64,000 nucleotides of DNA from Buttiauxella selenatireducens. GTDB lineage: Bacteria; Pseudomonadota; Gammaproteobacteria; Enterobacterales; Enterobacteriaceae. A program made the position numbers and the translations under genes. Below the pieces are notes generated by a model. It was given only the letters and a program-made list of their open reading frames with translations, was not told the origin of the DNA and searched no databases. This document shows, piece by piece, positions 34,593 through 43,743 of this stretch. Location of the stretch: positions 3,906,001 through 3,970,000 of the forward strand of contig NZ_CP133838.1 of assembly GCF_031432975.1 (NCBI RefSeq), given 5' to 3'. The stretch's first letter is position 1, and every line of letters begins with the position of its first letter.

Positions 34593-35843
34593 TTAACGCA
34601 AACGATCGGCTGCTGTCGTTGCCGCCTCCATCCCCTCTTTCGCCGGGGTTTTCCCCTGCAAAACGGCCTGGATGTTTTGCTGCAATATATTCGACAAACG
34701 GGAGTAATCCGCCGTCACCGGGCGAGAGAGCATCACGTTCAACGAGGTTTTCGCAGCGGCAATCAGCGGCTCCTGACCTTTCTGTACAGCCGGATCGTCA
34801 TAGGACGATTTCCAGATGGGCAGGCTCAGCTTGGCGTATTTGTCCTGAACCGGCTGTGAGGTCATGTAGCTGATGTATTCCCACGCCTGATCCGGGTGTG
34901 CGCTAGCTTTAGCGATGCCTAGCCCCATCGAACCGTTCACGCCAGCCGCACCGCCTGCGGTTTCACTTGGGGCTGGGATCACGCCAACATCACCCGCGAC
35001 TTTGCTCTGTTTCGGGTCGTTCGCCATGTTGTACATGTACGTCCAGTTCAGCGCGAAAGCCGCATCACCGTTGGAGAAGGACTTGCGCACGTCCTCTTCC
35101 AGATATTCGCGGGAGTTCGGGTTGGTCAGCCCTTTATCCAGCGTCTGTTTCATGTAATCGATAGCTTTCATTGAGCCCGCATTGGTGAAGTTCAGCTTAC
35201 CGTCTTGATAGAACTCACCTTTAAACGCCGACACCAGCGTCGTGTAGTCGCACAGCAACGCTTCAGACTGCGACCAACTCCAGACCAGCGGGTATTTCAC
35301 AATGCCTTTTTCTTTCAGGATCGCAGACTGCTTCTCAACATCAGCCCAGGTGGCGGGCGGCGTGGTGATCCCCGCTTTTGCCAGCATCGCTTTGTTGTAA
35401 TACAGATATTTGGTATCGAGGATCCACGGCATCCCCCAACGTTTGTCTTTGTAGGTCACGGTAGAGATCGCGCCGTCAAAAATTTTACTGCTCACATCAG
35501 CCGGAATACGGGTCGTCACGTCCTGCAACAGGCCAAACTTGTTAAATTCCGCAGGCCAAATAGCGTCAAAAAGCACCACGTCATAACCTTTGTCCCCCGC
35601 CCCTCGCGCCGCGACAATTTTGTCGTGCAGGGCTTCGTAAGGGACAAATTCCAGATTCACTTTGATATCAGGATGCTGTTTGGTGAAGTCGGCGGTCATC
35701 GCGCGGATATCCGCTTCGCTGTAGGCTGCCTGAGTCATAAACAGCGCACTGAGCGTGGTTTCAGCAAGCGCGCTGGCGGTGTATCCCATCGTGAGTACAG
35801 AGAGGGCGCACAAGGTGGCCGCAGGGGTAAATCGTAGGCTCAT
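34593..35843 (-). CDS. ABC sugar transporter periplasmic substrate-binding protein
   Basis: 416 aa from the preferred ATG, which is 6 bp after GGAGA; another ATG 6 bp upstream is less well spaced. A signal peptide is visible (LCALSVLTMGYTASALA). The mature part is a family 1 (MalE-like) sugar-binding protein: YDVVLFDAIWPAEF, WGMPWILDTKYLYYNK, and C-terminal YISYMTSQPVQDKYAK are typical. First gene of the operon, which goes on to two permeases, a PfkB kinase and an ATPase. An operator-like palindrome lies 32 bp upstream of its start. Confidence 0.92.
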   Translation of the reverse strand: MSLRFTPAATLCALSVLTMGYTASALAETTLSALFMTQAAYSEADIRAMTADFTKQHPDIKVNLEFVPYEALHDKIVAARGAGDKGYDVVLFDAIWPAEFNKFGLLQDVTTRIPADVSSKIFDGAISTVTYKDKRWGMPWILDTKYLYYNKAMLAKAGITTPPATWADVEKQSAILKEKGIVKYPLVWSWSQSEALLCDYTTLVSAFKGEFYQDGKLNFTNAGSMKAIDYMKQTLDKGLTNPNSREYLEEDVRKSFSNGDAAFALNWTYMYNMANDPKQSKVAGDVGVIPAPSETAGGAAGVNGSMGLGIAKASAHPDQAWEYISYMTSQPVQDKYAKLSLPIWKSSYDDPAVQKGQEPLIAAAKTSLNVMLSRPVTADYSRLSNILQQNIQAVLQGKTPAKEGMEAATTAADRLR

Positions 35844-35874
35844 CGTCATTCTCCGAAACAGGGTTAAGTTGATT

Positions 35875-35891
35875 AAATCAATTTGATTGCT
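35875..35891. promoter_or_regulatory. Predicted ROK-repressor operator before the sugar ABC operon
   Basis: The 17-bp sequence AAATCAATTTGATTGCT contains the perfect 13-bp palindrome AATCAATTTGATT. An identical 17-mer occurs at 36139-36155. The near edge of this copy is 32 bp from the binding-protein start codon. Two identical palindromes in one divergent gap strongly suggest binding sites for the divergently encoded ROK regulator. Confidence 0.75.
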
Positions 35892-36080
35892 TTAATTGAC
35901 TAAAAAAAATGGCCCGGCCTTGAAGCCAGCCCTGCGTCCCTGCCGAATGATGTATTGCTACTGGAGTGGTACAAGCAAAATCGAAAAGCTTCATAATGAA
36001 TAGTAACTGGCGAACATCATTAACATGGCAATAACATTCAAAGCTGTGATGCCACCGTCAAATTCAATTCATTGTATTTC

Positions 36081-36136
36081 TACCCTAAATAATTCGAGTT
36101 GCAGCCCCCCCTGCAGCTTGAAGTATGACGGGTATA
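36081..36136. repeat. 56-bp ERIC deletion derivative
   Basis: Only the two ends of ERIC are present: left end TACCCTAAATAATTCGAGTT and right end GCAGCTTGAAGTATGACGGG plus TATA, joined at GCAG/CTGCAG with about 70 bp of the core missing. It ends 2 bp before the second operator copy. Confidence 0.85.
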
Positions 36137-36138
36137 TA

Positions 36139-36155
36139 AAATCAATTTGATTGCT
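36139..36155. promoter_or_regulatory. Predicted ROK-repressor operator before the ROK gene
   Basis: Identical to the 17-mer at 35875-35891 and 32 bp before the ROK repressor start codon, so it would give autoregulation. The spacing of the two copies to their start codons is the same. Confidence 0.75.
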
Positions 36156-36186
36156 ATATTACTGACATGGTTTCGCTACTGGGTAC

Positions 36187-37368
36187 ATGGCCGTGATAAC
36201 CACTTCTGGCACCAATCTTGAACACGCCCGCGCCCACAATCGTCGGGTCGTCATTGAAGCTATCCGCCTCAACGGGGAACTCACCCGTGCTGAAATCGCC
36301 CGACTCACGTCACTCACGCCCCAAACGGTGTCCAACATCGCGACCGAACTCGAACAGGTCGGCATTTTGTCCTCACACCTGCCGCGTCGTGCGGGCGGGC
36401 GTGGCCAACCCGCAACGCCACTGACACTCAATCCTGATAGCGCCTATTCCATCGGCATCCATCTTGATCATCAATCGCTGCTGGTTGTGCTGGTTGATCT
36501 CACCGGGCAGGTCCGCTTTCGCAAACTTGTCCATGTGCAGAAACCTCAGCCTGAACCCACGCTTGCCCTTATCGATCACATACAGCAAGAAATGCGCCAA
36601 CAGGTGAAAATCGACTGGCGAAAAATATTAGGCGTCGGTGTCGTCATGCCCGGTCCCTTTGGAGTTGAAGGTATCTCCTCACAAGGGCCAACCACGCTCC
36701 ACGGCTGGGATAATGTCGATATCGAAGCGCGTTTAAGTGCGTTAACCGGGTGGCCGGTGACGCTGGAAAATGACGCCACGGTCGCCGCCATTGGCGAACG
36801 TTTTCACGGTGTCGCCAGGCAATTATCCTCATTCGTTTATCTGTATATCGGCACGGGCCTGGGGGCGGGGATCTTTACCGATGGGCGCATTTACACCGGG
36901 CATGCACACAATGCGGGCGAAATCGGCCATATGGTGGTGCAACCGGGCGGCCGTGACTGTTATTGCGGGAATAAAGGCTGCCTGGAACGCTATGTGTCGT
37001 TGCAGGCGGCGTACGAAGCCTGTGATCTCGACCCGATGACGGCCATGCCTGAAGATTTATTGAATGTCGATGAAACGCAAATCGAGAGTTGGCTGGATAC
37101 CGCCGTCGAACCCGCATGCCAGGCGATTAATATTATGGAGTGTGTGTTCGATGCGCAGTGCGTGATTATCGGCGGGATGATGCCGCAACCGCTGGTTGAA
37201 AAGCTGATTAACCGCCTGACACCACTGTATAATTCCGTGCGCAGCCGATATCCGAAAGCGGCCAGAATTCGCATTGGCATGTCCGGCAGCGATACGCCCG
37301 CATTAGGTGCCGCCGCTTTACCGATATTCGATGAATTTAACCCTCAATATGAGGTTCTGCTGAAATAG
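36187..37368 (+). CDS. ROK-family transcriptional repressor (NagC/XylR/Mlc type)
   Basis: 393 aa. An N-terminal winged helix-turn-helix (LNGELTRAEIARLTSLTPQT, about 28-47) is fused to a ROK sugar-binding domain. The latter has LENDATVAAIGE, YIGTGLGAGI, ExGH as NAGEIGHMVV and the zinc cysteines CYCGNKGCLER. Proteins of this type repress a sugar operon until the sugar or its phosphate binds. It is divergent from the sugar ABC operon and should regulate both that operon and itself through the two identical palindromes. Confidence 0.92.
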   Translation: MAVITTSGTNLEHARAHNRRVVIEAIRLNGELTRAEIARLTSLTPQTVSNIATELEQVGILSSHLPRRAGGRGQPATPLTLNPDSAYSIGIHLDHQSLLVVLVDLTGQVRFRKLVHVQKPQPEPTLALIDHIQQEMRQQVKIDWRKILGVGVVMPGPFGVEGISSQGPTTLHGWDNVDIEARLSALTGWPVTLENDATVAAIGERFHGVARQLSSFVYLYIGTGLGAGIFTDGRIYTGHAHNAGEIGHMVVQPGGRDCYCGNKGCLERYVSLQAAYEACDLDPMTAMPEDLLNVDETQIESWLDTAVEPACQAINIMECVFDAQCVIIGGMMPQPLVEKLINRLTPLYNSVRSRYPKAARIRIGMSGSDTPALGAAALPIFDEFNPQYEVLLK

Positions 37369-37442
37369 CGGCGCGGAATAGCCAGGATATATAAATATGC
37401 GGGGAGCGGTGACAGTCCGCCCCCCTGCACCGTTTCTGTCTA

Positions 37443-37907
37443 TCAACCCTCTGGCATAGCCGAAGAATGGTGCGTAGAGATTTTCCACTCTTTGCCATCC
37501 CACGCGTAGGTGAAGGTATAACGCGCTGAAACAGTAGACTTATCGGCGAAAGTAAACGTGTAGGTACCGGTATCTATCGCCTTATTACAGCCCAGGCGAA
37601 TGGTACGGGTGTCTATTTTCCCGGTCGGTTTTTTCGCGAGGAAGTGCTCAAAATAGTCGATGCGTTCCGCGTCAGTTAAACGCGCCTGGTTAGAGACAGT
37701 TGGCAGCAAAACCGCATCGCTGAGGTAGTTCTCAGAAACCGTCTTCGCATTCCCCGTTTTCAGAGACTCGTTCCACTTATCAAACAAACCTTCTATTTGA
37801 GCTTTATCGACCTTCACACATTCGGGCGCAGGTGTGGATGCAGGTGCAGCAAAGACAGAACCGGAAAGTAGCGTGAGCGAAACGGCAAAACCAATGAGTT
37901 TATTCAT
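37443..37907 (-). CDS. SgcJ/EcaC-family secreted protein (NTF2-like fold)
   Basis: 154 aa with a clear signal peptide (MNKLIGFAVSLTLLSGSVFA, cleavage near AAPA). The mature part, KVDKAQIEGLFDKWNESLKTG...YLSDAVLLPTV...YTFTFADKSTVSARYTFTYA and IHHSS-like end (ISTHHSSAMPEG), is the SgcJ/EcaC or CaMKII-association-domain-like NTF2 fold. Exported, function unknown; some relatives bind small ligands. A single gene, not linked to its neighbours. Confidence 0.82.
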   Translation of the reverse strand: MNKLIGFAVSLTLLSGSVFAAPASTPAPECVKVDKAQIEGLFDKWNESLKTGNAKTVSENYLSDAVLLPTVSNQARLTDAERIDYFEHFLAKKPTGKIDTRTIRLGCNKAIDTGTYTFTFADKSTVSARYTFTYAWDGKEWKISTHHSSAMPEG

Positions 37908-38283
37908 TTTAATGATTCCACTATGAATTCACTGAATAGAATTAGCTGCATGCACTTAATGTGATAATTAGAGAAACCAAGAAGGGAAAAAATATTTAAT
38001 ACGATGAAATAATTATGAAATTTAGAATTATCGCCACGCGAACAGCGAACTAATATCTTCTTTATTGTAGTTCAGCATACGCTCACCTGCTCCCGGCGCT
38101 CATAATCACCGGCAAGCGGATTTGCCGCAGGGTAACGGCTGTATGATGTTTGACGTTAAACACGGCGGTTATCAGCCCACCACTGAACAAGACTCAACCA
38201 CATGAGCACCTGTCGGAAGCACTATCATGCGTCAACATTCAGCCAAGTTTGCTGAATGTTGACGCCATATCTAATCGTTTGGT
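37908..38283. other. Intergenic region between the EcaC-like gene and the M48 peptidase gene
   Basis: About 375 bp. It holds the hairpin at 38229-38265 and the promoter of the EcaC-like gene. I see no further gene. Confidence 0.5.
38229..38265 (-). terminator. Perfect 15-bp hairpin after the M48 peptidase gene
   Basis: GCGTCAACATTCAGC pairs perfectly with GCTGAATGTTGACGC around a 7-base loop, 18 bp beyond the peptidase stop codon. No T run follows on the minus strand, so it may act as an RNA-stabilising hairpin or be an old mobile-element end instead of a simple terminator. Confidence 0.55.
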
Positions 38284-40518
38284 TTAGCTAATATTATTCA
38301 TCCGGCCTAAATAATTCCATTCCCCTTTTTGCCCTTCAAACCAAATCCACATTTGTTTACATCCCTGGTCCGGAATAAATATTCTAAACTGCGGGTTTGG
38401 GCTTTGCGTGACGACAGTGCCAGAACATCCTTTGACGATTGTCTTCCCGACTTCTGTAAATTTCGTTGTCATAACCGAGCCGGGATAAATCTCACTCCAC
38501 GTTCCATTACCGGCTCTTTGCCATGTTCGGATTCCTTTATTGAGGCCAGATGTATAATCAAACTGAAATGCCGTAACAGGTTTAGACTTTGTTACTACCA
38601 CGACAGGATTAATCCATCGATACACATAGTTAACGGATTTAAAAGTAAATATGCAAAGTACACCAAACCCCAACACGACAAGCGCTAATGTTATTCCCGA
38701 GAGGTTGCGCCTCTCTGTATGCAGGAAATTCACAAACCGATAAGCACTTCTAGCAACCGGCCGTTCTATTTTCCGAACAAATCTCACCCGATGATTAAAT
38801 TCCTTTTTATAGGGTTTATCCGTATACATTACTTTTGCGTTATCTAATCCATATGGCATACGTCTATTGTTACTTCTTGCAGGTAATGGTACCAGTGAGA
38901 AAATAACCAACAGTAATAAAATAACCGAGGGGGTAAGCGCTAACATTGCAGGCAACGCTTTGATTCCTTCATCTTTTAACGCACTCACTCCCGGAAAAAT
39001 TAAATCACTCAAATCAAAATAAAACTGCCTGATCTGGATTGAGAATCCAGCATAGTAAAATGCGGCACCCGCAAGAGTTGACATCAAGAAATAAATAATA
39101 AACCAAAGACTGACAAGGTAAGTCACTCTCCAAAAAGTAGATTTAACTTTAACCCTCATATAAAGGAAAGAGGCAACAACACCGCTAAACAAAGCGATTG
39201 AAAAATAGCAAGAAAACATAATCAGCAAAGGTAAAACCTCAGATAAAACCCCAGAGACACCTTCTATCTCCCCTCTATAAACATCTCTAATAAACCCTGT
39301 TTTTACAAAAATGGAGACCAGACACCCAGCTAAAGAAACAATAAAGAGAAGAATCATTTTACTAAATATAGAAGGGAGTTTAACCCCTTTGTAAATCAAG
39401 GATGAAGAGACTCTATTAATATGGTTCATAACCACCATTGAAATAACAACTATTAACACACCGGTACCTACAGTAAAGTAAAGATCACTCACAATATCAT
39501 CGATATTTTTAGACATAGAATCTAAATCATTAACATTAAGATATGATGTAATAAACTCAAATAAGTTATCTGAAACAAGAGATGCTGCACTAATAATTAT
39601 GAATGATAAAGAAAACACCAAGCCGTAATTAACCTTCATCCAAAGATACCCACTGGCTAAATTTTCTTTTCTACTTTCAGAACCCGGATGGAAAGAAAAT
39701 AACTGATACTTCTTGGCTTTGTTTTGAGACAAGCGTTCGATAATACTTTTCCTGTACCCTGTCTGCGCAGCCAGTTCATCAGTAAGTAACTCCCTGACAC
39801 GGATAAAATGGCGAGCAATCAATGTGACCGCAATAATAAACATTACATTATAAAGTACATTAAACAATGATTGTGGTATTGCTTTTAAAAAGTAACTAAC
39901 ATATGGAGTGAGATGTCCTTGCAACACAAATGAATAATCTAACCATATCCCCCAATAATGAACTTCAGCAGTAATAATTTTTAACAAACTTAGAGAGATA
40001 AATGCATAAGTAAAATTAAGAAGGTAAGTAATATACCAGGCGTCTTTTCTGACAATATGTGCACATTCATGCGCCACCACACCAGAAATATCCTCACCTT
40101 TGTTAAAAGACATCAGTAAACCTTTTTCAAGGACAATGTAGGGCCTGAATAAGTTGTACTGATAAAAAGCATTTCTACCCATCGTTGAGGTAGTAAGAAC
40201 ACGGATATTTTTGACAGTGAGGTTTCTGCAAACACCCTCGCAAAATTTATTTACTGCTCGCTCATCCATCGGAAGTGGGCACACACCATATTTAATGTTG
40301 CGACTGACATTTCTGTATATCCCAATGGCAAGTGATAAGACAACAAGTATGCAAACATCATAAACACCTGAAGCAGCGACTTTATCATCCATAATGATTT
40401 GATGAAATAATACAAATGGTCCATATCCATAGTAAAAGATCAAACACATGATCAAAATTAATAAATTAACGCCAACTTTTGTTTCATCATAGAATGAGAG
40501 AGGATCAATTCTGTCCAT
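38284..40518 (-). CDS. Membrane-embedded M48-type zinc metallopeptidase with C-terminal extracytoplasmic domain
   Basis: 744 aa, clearly A+T-rich. Zinc site HECAH at 150-154 (HExxH) and third ligand E243 in ELLTDELA (ExxxDxxA), the M48/Ste24-HtpX arrangement. Roughly ten hydrophobic segments are spread over residues 14-640, many after the peptidase core, unlike short HtpX proteins. After a last hydrophobic segment near 620-640 there is a soluble C-terminal part (about 645-744) with paired Cys and WIWFEGQKGEW, probably outside the cytoplasm. It should cleave membrane or envelope proteins. It follows a 149-aa gene after 3 bp. Function and substrate are unknown to me; acquisition by transfer is suggested by base composition. 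Confidence 0.75.
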   Translation of the reverse strand: MDRIDPLSFYDETKVGVNLLILIMCLIFYYGYGPFVLFHQIIMDDKVAASGVYDVCILVVLSLAIGIYRNVSRNIKYGVCPLPMDERAVNKFCEGVCRNLTVKNIRVLTTSTMGRNAFYQYNLFRPYIVLEKGLLMSFNKGEDISGVVAHECAHIVRKDAWYITYLLNFTYAFISLSLLKIITAEVHYWGIWLDYSFVLQGHLTPYVSYFLKAIPQSLFNVLYNVMFIIAVTLIARHFIRVRELLTDELAAQTGYRKSIIERLSQNKAKKYQLFSFHPGSESRKENLASGYLWMKVNYGLVFSLSFIIISAASLVSDNLFEFITSYLNVNDLDSMSKNIDDIVSDLYFTVGTGVLIVVISMVVMNHINRVSSSLIYKGVKLPSIFSKMILLFIVSLAGCLVSIFVKTGFIRDVYRGEIEGVSGVLSEVLPLLIMFSCYFSIALFSGVVASFLYMRVKVKSTFWRVTYLVSLWFIIYFLMSTLAGAAFYYAGFSIQIRQFYFDLSDLIFPGVSALKDEGIKALPAMLALTPSVILLLLVIFSLVPLPARSNNRRMPYGLDNAKVMYTDKPYKKEFNHRVRFVRKIERPVARSAYRFVNFLHTERRNLSGITLALVVLGFGVLCIFTFKSVNYVYRWINPVVVVTKSKPVTAFQFDYTSGLNKGIRTWQRAGNGTWSEIYPGSVMTTKFTEVGKTIVKGCSGTVVTQSPNPQFRIFIPDQGCKQMWIWFEGQKGEWNYLGRMNNIS

Positions 40519-40521
40519 ACT

Positions 40522-40971
40522 TTACCTCGATTCAGCCAGGTATAGTTTAACAATAATTGCATTAGCAATTACTTCGGCCGTCTCCCGCGAAATTTTATTT
40601 TTCAGGCAATAAGCAAAGACTAATTTCCTCACCTCATCCGGTGAGTGATTTATTTTATACTCTACATTCTTAGAGTTAGAATGACTGTCTTTAAAGTATT
40701 CTTTTAATTTATCCAGACTTATTGACACCATTTTCTCAAGAAATACAGGTGCAATGATCCCGAGAACATACTTGATAATAAAAAACAGTTGCTGCGAGGT
40801 ATATTGCAATACCTCTCCGGAATCGAAAGCCCCAGGAAGTTCTTCCATATTCTTCATATCATGAGAATTATAGACGATCTCGCTTAGATATTTTTTCTCC
40901 GTGGGGTCTACATCATCCAAAGCAATCGACACAATATCCCAGGCTAATAAATCTTTTGAATTGATATTCAT
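40522..40971 (-). CDS. Small helical protein co-encoded with the M48 peptidase
   Basis: 149 aa from the ATG at 40971, chosen because GAGG lies before it; the frame extends 57 bp further with an ATG of poorer context. Acidic N-terminus, a central hydrophobic segment (FFIIKYVLGIIAPVFLEKM) and a helical C-terminus with DEVRKLVFAYCLKNKISRE. I cannot assign a family. The stop is 3 bp before the peptidase start, so the two are one operon. A substrate, adaptor or regulator of the peptidase are all possible. Confidence 0.6.
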   Translation of the reverse strand: MNINSKDLLAWDIVSIALDDVDPTEKKYLSEIVYNSHDMKNMEELPGAFDSGEVLQYTSQQLFFIIKYVLGIIAPVFLEKMVSISLDKLKEYFKDSHSNSKNVEYKINHSPDEVRKLVFAYCLKNKISRETAEVIANAIIVKLYLAESR

Positions 40972-41130
40972 AGCACCCTCGCGCAAACCATAGTCTGAAT
41001 CAACAAGCGATAGCAGAATAAGCGTCAAACTCAGAGAATGTGAGTTAACTACAAGTATAGTTTGAGCGAAAATCGTGGATCTAATAGAAAAATATTATTT
41101 TCCTTTATCCACTCAGCATTTTATTTGAAG

Positions 41131-41159
41131 TATCGATGAAGAGGGTTTCTTCATCGATA
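41131..41159 (-). terminator. Terminator after the efflux/K+-channel operon
   Basis: A perfect 11-bp stem TATCGATGAAG with CTTCATCGATA around a 7-base loop, 29 bp beyond the stop codon of the last operon gene. Confidence 0.75.
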
Positions 41160-41187
41160 TCCTTCAATCATCCATGTCACTGATGGG

Positions 41188-41613
41188 TCACTTAATCTGT
41201 CCGATTTGCTTGCGGATATGATGCTGCAACACTGCCAGCATACTGGCACCTGACAGGCCAATCATCAGCGCGCCATTCACCGCTTCCAGCGGACCCAGCA
41301 GTTTCCACTGAGGACTCATGACGATGTCGCCATAACCCAGCGTGGCGAAGTTTACGCCTGAGTGGTAAACGGCTTCTTTCAGCGTGGAGAATTCCCCCAG
41401 CCACAGGAACAACATTCCCCAAAGCAAAATCTGTAGCAAGTTCCCCATCAGAACGATAATGATGATACCAAACAGCGCCAACACCCCCGCGAACATCCCT
41501 TCTCGTTGGTGAAAGCGTTTGATGTAAAAACGAATACAGCCGATAGATACCCACGACTGCAACAGCATATTTAGCAGGATGACCGGCATCCCCGTCAGTA
41601 AAACCAGCAACAT
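41188..41613 (-). CDS. Two-helix potassium-channel-like membrane protein
   Basis: 141 aa from the ATG at 41613, which follows GGAG and the previous stop after 1 bp. Contains the potassium selectivity filter TLGYGD (91-96) between two hydrophobic segments, the ion_trans_2 pattern, with an extra N-terminal hydrophobic segment and no RCK-type regulatory domain. Probably a small inner-membrane cation channel. It is the last gene of an operon with AI-2E, OM factor, HlyD and DUF2955 proteins. Why an ion channel is in an efflux operon is unclear. Confidence 0.8.
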   Translation of the reverse strand: MLLVLLTGMPVILLNMLLQSWVSIGCIRFYIKRFHQREGMFAGVLALFGIIIIVLMGNLLQILLWGMLFLWLGEFSTLKEAVYHSGVNFATLGYGDIVMSPQWKLLGPLEAVNGALMIGLSGASMLAVLQHHIRKQIGQIK

Positions 41614-41614
41614 A

Positions 41615-42637
41615 TTACTCTCCTGGGGTGGCTTCCACCGCGGGCTGGCCACTCGGGTGCCAGCGTTCAATAATCACAACACATGCCCAACCATAGAGGG
41701 CAACCGCTACATATAAAGAGCAACGCATGGCCGATGCCAACCAGACGTCTTTACCCGCAGCGCTATCCTGAATCGCCGGGCCAAACAAGATAAGGCAGGT
41801 GACCCAGGCATTACTCCAGAAAGAAGGCGTGAACCGGTTAGCCACCAGCCGCACCATGCGTCGGGCAACCCACAAACTGACCAGTGCCAGCCACAGCACC
41901 AGCATCAGTAGCGACGGCCAGATACTCAGACCAAACCACATCACCACCGCCAGCACCGCCCCCATCAGCGTCGAAAACACCAGCTCTCGCCCCACCTGCT
42001 TTGCTGCCAGCGTGTTGGTTTGCTGCGCCAGCATCACGGTCTTCATTACCGCCGGGATATAGAAAGCGGGGTTGCTCAAGGCCAGAAGCCAAACCGGTAA
42101 CACAATCAGTACCGCGCGTAAGGCCAGTTGATGCGGAGAGTCAGGTGGAAGCGACACTTTCGTCGCCGCGGCTGGTGTGGGATGCGGAGGAAAGAGCGCC
42201 AGTGCAAACCGGTTAACCACCGTACCGATAATAATGCCGAGGCCCATCATCTGAGCGATGCCAATGGCGAGTGACTGTTCAATAAGACCCGCAATCGGAA
42301 TGATGGTGACGGCCGTTATCAGCAACATCGCCTGAGTGCCTTTTCCCGCCAGCCCCATCAACATCAGCAGATATAGCAGCAAGCCGGTGAACAGCAATGC
42401 AGGCAGCGGATAATGCGTCAGTAAGGGCACCATCAACACCCCGCCAATCATGGTCGCCATCAGCACGATGCCAACCACGATCCCCTTTTTGATCGGTAAC
42501 GGTTTGCCCTGACACAGCACAATCCAGGCCATGATGCACCCCAGATGGGGCATCGGTAGCGCGAGTCCAAAACAGACCAGCGCCGCGATGGCTGTTCCGA
42601 AGCCTATCCTCAGTACCGCGCGATCTCCGTTATGCAT
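41615..42637 (-). CDS. DUF2955 (FUSC-like) inner-membrane protein
   Basis: 340 aa with about eight hydrophobic segments in two blocks, the arrangement of DUF2955/FUSC proteins related to aromatic acid exporters (AaeB-like). Start of the protein DRAVLRIGFGTAIAALVCFGLALPMP is typical. Likely the inner-membrane component working with the HlyD adaptor encoded next to it. Substrate unknown. Confidence 0.82.
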   Translation of the reverse strand: MHNGDRAVLRIGFGTAIAALVCFGLALPMPHLGCIMAWIVLCQGKPLPIKKGIVVGIVLMATMIGGVLMVPLLTHYPLPALLFTGLLLYLLMLMGLAGKGTQAMLLITAVTIIPIAGLIEQSLAIGIAQMMGLGIIIGTVVNRFALALFPPHPTPAAATKVSLPPDSPHQLALRAVLIVLPVWLLALSNPAFYIPAVMKTVMLAQQTNTLAAKQVGRELVFSTLMGAVLAVVMWFGLSIWPSLLMLVLWLALVSLWVARRMVRLVANRFTPSFWSNAWVTCLILFGPAIQDSAAGKDVWLASAMRCSLYVAVALYGWACVVIIERWHPSGQPAVEATPGE

Positions 42638-42648
42638 GGTGCAGCACC

Positions 42649-43743
42649 TTAGTAGATATACGAGAACAGGCTCATCAACCGGATGTAGATGCTACCTAAA
42701 AAGCTCATCAGGCCACTGCCGTTCGCGTACACCAGCACATCGGCTTGCCCGCCCACCCGTAAACCTTCGGCGGGGGGGAAGTCATCTTTAGAAAACGCAA
42801 TCTTCACCGGGAAACGCTGCGCCTGACGCAACCAATCGCGGTTATTGTCGACCGTTGGCAGTACGCCCGCAGGCTGGCTTTGGGAGGCACTGATGCCATA
42901 ACCGATACTGCGCACCTGCCCTGTGAAGATATGGCCGGGTATGCTGTCGAGCAGAATGGCGACTTCAGCACCAGGCTTCACGTTGCCAATGTTGTTCTCG
43001 GTCATGTCTGCGCTAATCCAGACATCGTTAATCGCCACCAGCGTCATCACCGGTGCGCCCGCCCCGAGGAACTGGCCAATATCAGTGCGCAAATCCGTCA
43101 CCAGGCCACGGTTGGTGGCAACGACGACGGTATTTTTCCTGTCCAACTCGGCTTTATGTACCGCAGAACGCGCACTCAGAAGCTGTGAGTTGTTTTCACC
43201 CGCAAGGCCTGCCGCTTCAGTGGCACGGCGTACATCAGCCGCGGCGGCGGCCATCGAGCTACGCGCGGTTTCACGCGTGGCTTGCGCCACTTCAAGACGA
43301 CGCACTGAAATCGTACCCGGGTCTTCCCGATACAGACGCTCCTGGCGTTCAGCATCTTTGGCTGCATTCTGGTAAGCGGCTGTCGCCGCCTGCAAACCGG
43401 CTTTGGCGGCAACAATCGTTTCAGAGTTTGCCTTGACCGAACTCAGAACCGTTTCATAATCCGAACGCGCTTTTGACAGTGCGATGTCGTAAGGCTCCGG
43501 ATCAAGTTCGAACAACCGATCGCCAGGTTCCACCCGTTGATTGTCCTTCACATACACTTTCTGGATCTGACCGGAGACTTCTGCGGATATTGGGATCACA
43601 AATGCCTGAATTCTGGCCTGCGAGGTATAGGGCGTGAGCCTGTCGGCCGCTAAATACCAGCAGAGCAGTAAAACGATCACGGCGAGGAGCGTTAACACGC
43701 CGCGACGACTGGCTTTTCCCGCCGGGGATGAGGGTTCGGTCAT
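42649..43743 (-). CDS. HlyD-family periplasmic adaptor
   Basis: 364 aa. An N-terminal membrane anchor (about 15-35), then the barrel-sandwich region with IPISAEVSGQIQKVYVKDNQRVEPGDRLFELD, a helical hairpin rich in Ala/Arg, and the second half-motif VVVATNRGLVTDL. This is an EmrA/AaeA-like membrane-fusion protein bridging inner membrane and outer-membrane factor. Starts with a 4-base ATGA overlap with the OM factor gene. Confidence 0.9.
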   Translation of the reverse strand: MTEPSSPAGKASRRGVLTLLAVIVLLLCWYLAADRLTPYTSQARIQAFVIPISAEVSGQIQKVYVKDNQRVEPGDRLFELDPEPYDIALSKARSDYETVLSSVKANSETIVAAKAGLQAATAAYQNAAKDAERQERLYREDPGTISVRRLEVAQATRETARSSMAAAAADVRRATEAAGLAGENNSQLLSARSAVHKAELDRKNTVVVATNRGLVTDLRTDIGQFLGAGAPVMTLVAINDVWISADMTENNIGNVKPGAEVAILLDSIPGHIFTGQVRSIGYGISASQSQPAGVLPTVDNNRDWLRQAQRFPVKIAFSKDDFPPAEGLRVGGQADVLVYANGSGLMSFLGSIYIRLMSLFSYIY

